Shown here one piece after another: positions 1 through 17,933 of a stretch of DNA of 29,124 bases. Under the pieces are notes generated by a model, which did not search any database, was not told where the DNA came from, and saw nothing but the letters and a program-made list of their open reading frames with translations. The stretch comes from a virus. Both the position numbers and the translations under genes were made by a program. The stretch spans positions 1 to 29,124 of the IMG/VR virus record IMGVR_UViG_3300027749_004422; one strand, 5' to 3'. Position 1 is the first letter of the stretch. Each line of letters starts with the position of its first letter.

Positions 1-230
1 AAAAAGAAGCAATGAAAATACAAGGTAGCGGTTGGATATATTTGGCAAGTGATGGTACTATCAAAACAATTAAAAATCATCAAATAAAACTAGATATTGT
101 GCTTATTATCGATTGGTGGGAACATGCATGGGCGTTGGACTACCAAGCTGATAAGAAAGGCTATCTAGCCAATCAGTGGAAGATAATAAACTGGAATATT
201 ATCAGTTCTAGAGTTGGTCTACGGTCTTAA
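1..230 (+). CDS. Fe/Mn superoxide dismutase, C-terminal part (5' end outside window)
   Basis: The reading frame is open to the left edge, so this is the 3' end of a longer gene; the ATG at 12 is internal to the conserved domain and is not the start. Visible family landmarks are GSGW near the beginning, then DWWEHAW, LDYQ, a later Y, and INWN at the end. In Fe/Mn superoxide dismutases the Asp and His of D-x-W-E-H are two of the four metal ligands; the other two His lie upstream, outside the window. The enzyme converts superoxide to oxygen and hydrogen peroxide. Oddities: the family signature expects two aromatic residues after WEHA, and here there is W then A; the loop between GSGW and the WEH motif is short. 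The last 23 bases overlap the minus-strand zinc-ribbon gene. The neighbouring ErpA-like gene suggests a redox role. Metal preference cannot be decided from this part. Confidence 0.85.
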   Translation, partial: KEAMKIQGSGWIYLASDGTIKTIKNHQIKLDIVLIIDWWEHAWALDYQADKKGYLANQWKIINWNIISSRVGLRS

Positions 231-498
231 GACTGCTAGCCGGAATACTCCATACATTTCTACTCTCAACGCCTTTGGCCTGTGCAAACTTTTTGGCGTC
301 GCAATTGTCACACACGTGATACACACTATTTGTTAATCGATTTGGATCCATTGATCCTTTATCTCGATTAAACACTTCCCCACAACAATCGCACCTAAGT
401 ATCAACACTGTTTTATTACGGCTGTAGGTATGATGTTTACCACGTTTGCTGGTTCTCACGTGTTGAGTTTGACGAAATTCGGTGCCTATGAACATCAT
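208..498 (-). CDS. small zinc-ribbon protein of unknown function
   Basis: A 96-residue basic protein read on the minus strand. The middle holds CDCCGEVF and, about 25 residues later, HVCDNCDAKKFAQ; the two C-x2-C pairs are the layout of a four-cysteine zinc ribbon. The N-terminal third is rich in Arg, Lys and His, as in nucleic-acid-binding proteins. Start is at 498 or the adjacent ATG at 495; no good Shine-Dalgarno is seen. Its 3' end overlaps the superoxide dismutase gene tail-to-tail by 23 bases, and its start faces the ErpA-like gene across a 55-base gap. I judge it a real gene, not a shadow, because the cysteine pattern is regular and no other gene occupies most of its span. Similar short zinc proteins of unknown function occur in marine T4-like phages, from memory and unchecked. 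It could be a small transcription or recombination accessory factor; the sequence does not say which. Confidence 0.7.
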   Translation of the reverse strand: MMFIGTEFRQTQHVRTSKRGKHHTYSRNKTVLILRCDCCGEVFNRDKGSMDPNRLTNSVYHVCDNCDAKKFAQAKGVESRNVWSIPASSLKTVDQL

Positions 499-528
499 GT
501 ATTTACATTAAGATTATAAAAATCTTTT

Positions 529-536
529 GATAAATA
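529..536 (+). promoter_or_regulatory. candidate T4-type late promoter (GATAAATA)
   Basis: GATAAATA followed by CTCT closely matches the T4 late-promoter octamer TATAAATA. The TAAATA core begins 23 bases before the ATG at 554, so a transcript would have a very short leader containing the GAGG ribosome site. The same core lies 24, 25 and 31 bases ahead of three other genes in this window. Confidence 0.45.
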
Positions 537-553
537 CTCTATCGAGGACAATC

Positions 554-880
554 ATGATCACCATTTCCAATTCAGCCAAGTTAAAAATACTAGATCTGTT
601 AGCAGAAGAAAACAATCCTAATTTATCTTTACGTACATTTGTCCAAGGAGGCGGTTGTAGTGGATTCAGTTACGGGTTTACATTTGATGAAGTAATGAAC
701 GAAGATGATTTTGAAATTCCGTTAACTGATAGTTTTAAAGTACTTGTAGATGCAATGAGTATGCAATACTTGTCAGGTGCAGAAATAGATTATAAAGAAG
801 AATTAATGGGTAGCACATTCAGCATAAAGAATCCTAACGCACAAACAACATGTGGTTGCGGTTCTAGCTTTGGAGTTTAA
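554..880 (+). CDS. erpA: A-type iron-sulfur carrier protein (ErpA/IscA/HesB family)
   Basis: A 108-residue protein with the complete A-type carrier pattern: [11 protein letters not shown] around Cys35 and TCGCGSSF at the C-terminus with Cys100 and Cys102. These three cysteines bind the Fe-S cluster that the family hands to apo-enzymes. The stretches NPNL-L-R and SMQYL-G--IDY resemble bacterial ErpA more than IscA. The ATG at 554 is preferred because GAGG lies five to six bases upstream; a TTG at 527 in the same frame would add nine residues lacking family similarity. The gene is followed after four bases by the giant structural gene, so they may share a late transcript. Fe-S carriers are known as auxiliary metabolic genes in marine phages. 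Here it sits beside a superoxide dismutase, which protects Fe-S clusters; the functional link is inferred. Confidence 0.92.
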   Translation: MITISNSAKLKILDLLAEENNPNLSLRTFVQGGGCSGFSYGFTFDEVMNEDDFEIPLTDSFKVLVDAMSMQYLSGAEIDYKEELMGSTFSIKNPNAQTTCGCGSSFGV

Positions 881-884
881 ATAA

Positions 885-12913
<12,029 letters not shown>

Positions 12914-12914
<1 letters not shown>

Positions 12915-13426
12915 TGTCTAAACAAAATATATTTGTTGGTGCAAGTGCAAATGACAAAGGCGGGGATGCTATACGAACTGCTTTTATAAAGTGTAATAAT
13001 AATTTTGATGAGTTGTATGCCAGTTTAGGAACTGGTGTGGTTCCGGCCCCTGGAATAGGGGACGCTAATAAGTTATTGGCTGTGAATGGTTCAGGAACAG
13101 GCTACTTACTGGTTCCCGATGCGTTTGGTAATGCTGTGATTACATTAGCTGATAATCCTCCTGGTAATCCAAACGAAAATAATATGTGGTACGACGACCA
13201 AAGTGGTAGGTTATTTGTGTACTATCAAAATCACTGGGTTGAAGCTAGTCCTCCTCTAAGTCAATGGAAGGCAATACCTCCTGAACATGCAGAAGGTGCA
13301 AGCGGTGACACTCAGGGTGAATGGAGTGCAGACGATAATTATTATTATTTTTGCACAGCCACTTGGCAAGGATTGGCCACACCAATTTGGCGCAGAATAG
13401 CGTTTGATAATAATAATAATTGGTAA
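12914..13426 (+). CDS. small structural protein with the shared fibre N-terminal motif
   Basis: A 170-residue protein joined to the giant gene by a TAATG overlap, so translation is probably coupled. Residues 10-37 (NDKGGDAIRTAFIKCNNNFDELY) are clearly the same motif as in the giant protein and the proteins at 16925 and 20810. The middle holds WYDDQSGRLFVYYQNHWVEASPP, a pattern common near the ends of phage fibre subunits. The C-terminal third is Trp-rich. It lacks a large shaft or tip and may be an adaptor, connector or minor fibre part. Nothing catalytic is seen. Virion role is inferred from motif and location. Confidence 0.75.
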
Positions 13427-13438
13427 TAAGGATCAATA

Positions 13439-16400
13439 ATGACTACACTAAATTTTCCAACTCCTACATACCAGGGACAAACTTTCCTTGCACAAAACGG
13501 AATTATCTACACCTGGGATGGAGAAAAGTGGATTGTAGAAGGCGCCCAAGCTGGTAGCATTGGTTACATACTTCCTCCGGCTAGCAATAGCAGATTGGGT
13601 GGTGTTACTGTTGGTACAAATATCAATGTGGATCTAAATGGTGTTATCAGTATTCCCAACCAAACACAAGCTGATTGGAATGAAACTGATTCCACACACA
13701 TTGACTATATCAAAAATAAACCAGCCGATTTGAGTGCATTCACCAACACAGCTGGCTATGCATTAAGGACTGATCTTACTTGGAACAATATCACAAGTGC
13801 TCCAAACTTTGCTGTGTTACCCACCAGCACCGCTGGTTACTTGTACAACAACGGTAGTGGTACACTGAGTTGGAGTACCCCTGCTGGTGGAACTGGTGGT
13901 TCTACCAATGAATTAGTAAACGGAATTTATACAGTTAGTTTAGGGACAGGCGGTGTGCTAACATTGCCCAATGGCACTAATATATACGGAGATGGAATAT
14001 TCCAGGCCGACGCAGTTGGCGGATTTGAATTAAATTCATTTACTGATAATATCGGCGGCGGCAAGAAGACATGGACCTTTGGCACGGATGGTTTGCTAAC
14101 ATTGCCCGGTGGACAACTAATTGGATCTCTAGAAGGCTCTGCTGGTATCTTTGGTCCAAACGGAACAGATTTTTTAATCAATACTCGCTTTGATAACACA
14201 GGTTCTTATCAGGCGTGGACATTTGGCACAGATGGTAAGTTAACATTCCCAGGTGCGGAAGGATTCCAAGCAACGTTTGGCAGTGTTGAGCCTGTAGGCG
14301 ATGTGCTACACAGTGTCAACAGTTTATATCTAGAATCAGAATTGACTGTTGGCTTGACCAGTGGAACTCAAGTATACGATTTAGAAACTGCCTACAATGA
14401 TCAACTAACAGTGCTAACCAGTCTGATGGAAGCAACGCTGTTTGGCACCGTGTTCTGGCCACCAAGTCATGATTCAATCATTGCGTTGGCTATAGAAAAA
14501 GCCACCAATCCACTCATACCAGATGCAGTAATAGAATCTGCCCAAGCAGTGTACGATGCATGGAATGCTTGGCAGTCAGCAAGAACCTCATCTGGCGTAC
14601 TGATCAATGTTGCTGACAAACATTGGGTGTTTGGAGCGGCTGGTGATTTGAGAGTTCCGGGCACAATTAGTAAAACTAATATCCTGCAACTGAATAGTGC
14701 TGGTACCTTCCCTGAGGGCGGCAGTAGTGGCAATACTGCGTCGGTTAGCATTGACGGCTTTAATGGTAGACTACTGGTAAGAACTGGCAATAGCGATACC
14801 AACAAAGATTGGATATTTGGCACAGATGGCAGTTTGACACTGCCTGGCAGTTTGACACTACCCGCATCAGCACCTATAACATTTACAGCAAATCTAGTGC
14901 CTGTTTATCACGCAGGTGGCGGCGATGCTTGGTATTATACAGTGATATTCCAACCTCACGCAAACGGTGATGTTGAAACAATGATCAGTGGTGGCAGCAG
15001 AGTATGGGATCACAATCCAGGTTATCAATCAGGCGATTCTTGGAACTTTACCGAAGCTGATCACGGTATTCCAGGATATACATTTACCTTGACACTTGGC
15101 ATTGTGAACGACCTTGGCGGTGGTCAGTGGTCTGCTAATTTCGCTACAGGGGAAGGTCCAGAATATCCATCAACTGTTAAATCTCCCGCAACTATCAAAC
15201 TATCAGCTGATACCAAAAATTGGACCTTTGGCACAGATGGTAATCTAACATTACCAGGTGGTGCCGGATTACAATCAGTAGGTGTGACTGGAGCAGAAGG
15301 CCGTCAGAGTTTAGCCAGCACTAGAACGGATGGTAGTTTATTCCTTACTGCTAATAGTCCTACAGTAGGCAGTGTATTTTTAATGGGGCAAAACAATTAT
15401 ATTATCTCAGGTTCAGATATATCTGACGGCGCAACTTATAGTCAATGGACATTTGACTCTAATGGCAGTTTAACATTGCCAGGTGGTAGTGCCATAGGTT
15501 ATACGCCTTCTGTCAGTACTGATATCACAGTCAATAATAAAAAATGGGCGTTTGATGTAAACGGCACATTAACAGTACCAGGCAATATCAGCGCCCAAGT
15601 AGGCAACAATCTAAGCATTAAAACTAAATCAGTTACTAATATAGCAATTGAATTCGCTGGGTCAGGATACCCTTCATTAGGTGGACTATTTGCCACTACA
15701 GGCGGCAGCGGTACAGGAATGACAGTACAAGTGTATGGCCCTAGCGGCAGTCTTGAGGCTGTAAGTATAGGCAATCCAGGATCAGGATACTTAAACGGCG
15801 ATGTTGTCAATGTAGTAGGAGGTAACGGAACTGTTAGAGTCAGTATAACTCAAGGCAATTGGACCTTTGGTACAGATGGTGGTTTAACATTCCCAGATGC
15901 TACTGTTCAAACCACAGCATGGCGAAATCAACTATCTTCAGATCTATTAGTAAACAATCATAAAATATTTGGCGGTAATGGCGGTACAGTTGGTATACGA
16001 ACTCAATCATATTTTAACGGCACCGGCCTTGACCCAATTGATTACGATTGGACCTTTGGCACTGATGGTAATCTAACATTGCCCAACAACGGTAAAATTA
16101 CCAGTGGTGTTAACACAGCTCAGGTTGGTTCTACGACAACTATTGCACTCAATGATGGTGGCCGCCAAGAGGCGTACGATGTTACATGGGCGGGAATAGC
16201 TTGGACTGGCAACGAATCTGTGTTTACCACATACGCGGCAGGCAGCACAATCACTTTTGCCAATGGTGATGTAAGAACTATTACTGAAATTCAGAAAAAT
16301 ATGGTGGAGGAGGGGGAATTTACCATTGACATATACTGGTCAGGATCAAGAACACTAGCACCAGACTTAGCATTTCCAATCACGCTAAAGACCAGCAACT

Positions 16401-16894
16401 ATGCGGCAGCTTATACAGCACCGGAATGGCGATTTGGCACAAATGGTAGTTTGACATTACCAGATGCCAGTGTTATTGCCAGTTACAAACCTGTCACAGT
16501 GATTGCCCAAACATCAACTACAAGAACAATCACAGATCAAGCAAGTGCCGCCTACATTCTGTTTACTGAAACAGTGGATACTGCTAATGCATACGCCAAT
16601 GGTGTATTTACAGCACCATATACAGGATACTATCAATTTAATTTATCTATATATTTCTCAACATCAGTGACATTAAACTCAGGTAGCTTTTTCCTTATAG
16701 ACAGCAGTGACAGCACTAAAAGAGTTACAATCATGCAAGATGCATGGTCAGGACGATATCTACACTACTCAACTGTGGTTCAAGCAACCGCTGGAGACAC
16801 CATTCATTGTTTTGTTCTAAGGAATGCTAGCGGAGCAAATATTGAACTAGCCAGCGGCTGTAGATTGACTATACACAGAGTAAGCATTAGCTAA
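13439..16894 (+). CDS. repeat-containing tail fibre protein with C-terminal C1q-like domain
   Basis: A 1151-residue protein with TAAGGAT six bases before the ATG. The N-terminal 40 residues (LNFPTPTYQGQTF...YTWDGEKWIV) are of the short carbohydrate-binding or docking type seen on phage fibres. Then come SRLGGVTVGTNINVDLNGVISIP and QADWNETDSTHIDYIKNKP, both familiar in tail fibres. The shaft, residues about 210-1010, carries ten copies of W-x-F-G-T-D-G-x-L-T-L-P-G, separated by variable inserts of about 30 to 140 residues. Residues about 1030-1151 (VFTAPYTGYYQFNLSIYF, then a long beta-rich end) look like a C1q/TNF-like jelly roll, a trimeric receptor-binding fold. Absence of the shared NDGTGD motif separates it from its neighbours. 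Likely a trimeric host-recognition fibre. Confidence 0.8.
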   Translation: MTTLNFPTPTYQGQTFLAQNGIIYTWDGEKWIVEGAQAGSIGYILPPASNSRLGGVTVGTNINVDLNGVISIPNQTQADWNETDSTHIDYIKNKPADLSAFTNTAGYALRTDLTWNNITSAPNFAVLPTSTAGYLYNNGSGTLSWSTPAGGTGGSTNELVNGIYTVSLGTGGVLTLPNGTNIYGDGIFQADAVGGFELNSFTDNIGGGKKTWTFGTDGLLTLPGGQLIGSLEGSAGIFGPNGTDFLINTRFDNTGSYQAWTFGTDGKLTFPGAEGFQATFGSVEPVGDVLHSVNSLYLESELTVGLTSGTQVYDLETAYNDQLTVLTSLMEATLFGTVFWPPSHDSIIALAIEKATNPLIPDAVIESAQAVYDAWNAWQSARTSSGVLINVADKHWVFGAAGDLRVPGTISKTNILQLNSAGTFPEGGSSGNTASVSIDGFNGRLLVRTGNSDTNKDWIFGTDGSLTLPGSLTLPASAPITFTANLVPVYHAGGGDAWYYTVIFQPHANGDVETMISGGSRVWDHNPGYQSGDSWNFTEADHGIPGYTFTLTLGIVNDLGGGQWSANFATGEGPEYPSTVKSPATIKLSADTKNWTFGTDGNLTLPGGAGLQSVGVTGAEGRQSLASTRTDGSLFLTANSPTVGSVFLMGQNNYIISGSDISDGATYSQWTFDSNGSLTLPGGSAIGYTPSVSTDITVNNKKWAFDVNGTLTVPGNISAQVGNNLSIKTKSVTNIAIEFAGSGYPSLGGLFATTGGSGTGMTVQVYGPSGSLEAVSIGNPGSGYLNGDVVNVVGGNGTVRVSITQGNWTFGTDGGLTFPDATVQTTAWRNQLSSDLLVNNHKIFGGNGGTVGIRTQSYFNGTGLDPIDYDWTFGTDGNLTLPNNGKITSGVNTAQVGSTTTIALNDGGRQEAYDVTWAGIAWTGNESVFTTYAAGSTITFANGDVRTITEIQKNMVEEGEFTIDIYWSGSRTLAPDLAFPITLKTSNYAAAYTAPEWRFGTNGSLTLPDASVIASYKPVTVIAQTSTTRTITDQASAAYILFTETVDTANAYANGVFTAPYTGYYQFNLSIYFSTSVTLNSGSFFLIDSSDSTKRVTIMQDAWSGRYLHYSTVVQATAGDTIHCFVLRNASGANIELASGCRLTIHRVSIS
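14072..16470 (+). repeat. ten W-x-F-G-T-D-G coding repeats
   Basis: Copies start near 14072, 14216, 14625, 14812, 15220, 15446, 15543, 15859, 16048 and 16427. Each is about 40 bases and codes for a WTFGTDGNLTLPGG-like segment. The copies near 14072, 15220, 15859 and 16048 share the stretch tggacctttgg exactly, and five copies (14072, 14216, 14812, 15220, 16048) read ttggcac followed by a Asp-Gly codon pair. DNA-level similarity this high between copies whose inserts differ completely is compatible with recombination between them. Copies near 14625 and 15543 are degenerate. Confidence 0.85.
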
Positions 16895-16898
16895 TTAC

Positions 16899-16906
16899 GG
16901 TAAATA
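16899..16906 (+). promoter_or_regulatory. candidate late promoter (GGTAAATA)
   Basis: GGTAAATA followed by CACT lies in the only 30-base gap inside the structural block; its TAAATA core starts 24 bases before the ATG at 16925. The spacing and the following C match the element ahead of the ErpA-like gene. It deviates from the T4 octamer at the first two bases. Confidence 0.35.
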
Positions 16907-16924
16907 CACTAAAGAGAGCGGATT

Positions 16925-17923
16925 ATGACAATACCAACATTAAAAGAGATAAAATTAGGAAATTATCCAAACGACGGCACGGGTGATGATTTACGTACGG
17001 CATTTCTTAAAGTTAATTCTAATTTCAAAACACTGTTTGATGAAGGTGCCATAATTAATGGAACTAATCTTGGAAATGGCGCGGCCATACTTACTGGAAA
17101 AAATACAACTAATTTAAATTTAGAATTTAAAACAATAACAACTGATACCACTATAATTGTAGATACAACTAATACTAACCACATACACTTATCATCAGTT
17201 ACAAAATTAGAAAACGATGGCTCGCCTAAACTTGGATCTAATTTAAATCTCAACGGACATTACACTTTTGGCGGCGATACACAAAGTACAATATACGGTT
17301 TAGATTTTCCTGTATTAAATAATTTATTATCATCTGTACTGTCTAGCAATAATTTAAATTTAGATTTAGGGACAATTTCAAATCCAACAGGATTCCAGCA
17401 ATATCCCAAGGGTTACCCTATAGATTTAAACGGTACTGGGGTTATTAATGGATTCAACGACCCGTTAGAAAATGATTACGACTTTGGGGAATTAATTAAT
17501 ACTCAAATTATACCAGTCAGTACCACAGTAACAACGGCTATCTTAGCGTCAGTGCAAACTATACCAACTAGTGCAGAAACAATTATAACACTATCTGCAG
17601 AATCGGATATAAATGTTTGGTTTTCAAATAATAGATTTCAACCAAACATTCCAGGCTGGTATAATATATCATATTCTGTAACATTTGCATCTGGTTTAGG
17701 AACAGGTTCAATGTATGTAAAAATATTTAAAAACACCAGTTCTGTTCATCTAAATGAAAATCAAGTTAATACAAATGTTAATAGAACAGTACCAATGTCT
17801 TTTCCAGTTTATCTAAATGGTATTAACGATTATGTGTTGTTAAAGGCGTATACAAGTTCCAGTTCAGGACAAGTTTTACAAGTAAATCCCAGCACTGTGT
17901 TTTCTGCTGTTTTAATCAAGTAA
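16925..17923 (+). CDS. structural protein with shared N-terminal motif and C1q-like end
   Basis: A 332-residue protein. Residues 9-37 hold GNYPNDGTGDDLRTAFLKVNSNFKTLF, the motif shared with the giant protein. A linker with FGGDTQSTIYGLDFP follows. Residues about 215-332 (NVWFSNNRFQPNIPGWYNISYSVTF...YVLLKAYTS) have the alternating pattern of a C1q/TNF-like jelly roll, parallel to the end of the 1151-residue fibre, although the two ends are not closely similar in sequence. A weak GAGAG ribosome site precedes the ATG, and a candidate late promoter lies just upstream. It reads like a short fibre: an attachment motif at one end and a receptor-binding fold at the other. Confidence 0.75.
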   Translation: MTIPTLKEIKLGNYPNDGTGDDLRTAFLKVNSNFKTLFDEGAIINGTNLGNGAAILTGKNTTNLNLEFKTITTDTTIIVDTTNTNHIHLSSVTKLENDGSPKLGSNLNLNGHYTFGGDTQSTIYGLDFPVLNNLLSSVLSSNNLNLDLGTISNPTGFQQYPKGYPIDLNGTGVINGFNDPLENDYDFGELINTQIIPVSTTVTTAILASVQTIPTSAETIITLSAESDINVWFSNNRFQPNIPGWYNISYSVTFASGLGTGSMYVKIFKNTSSVHLNENQVNTNVNRTVPMSFPVYLNGINDYVLLKAYTSSSSGQVLQVNPSTVFSAVLIK

Positions 17924-17933
17924 AGGTTGCTAA

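Noticed and set aside
510-528. Short hairpin AAGATT-ATAAA-AATCTT between the divergent genes as a terminator
   Set aside because: Six AT-rich base pairs are too weak, and the position between two divergent starts makes no sense for termination.
527-553. TTG start nine codons upstream of the ErpA-like ATG
   Set aside because: The added residues do not resemble the family and no ribosome site precedes the TTG, whereas GAGG sits correctly before ATG 554.
876-883. TTTAAATA as a late promoter for the giant gene
   Set aside because: It touches the ATG at 885, leaving no room for a leader or for the GGAG site, which lies upstream of it.
14072-16470. CRISPR-like reading of the ten spaced repeats
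   Set aside because: Repeats are in frame, code for a protein motif, vary in sequence, and their spacing ranges from about 100 to over 400 bases; no cas genes are present.
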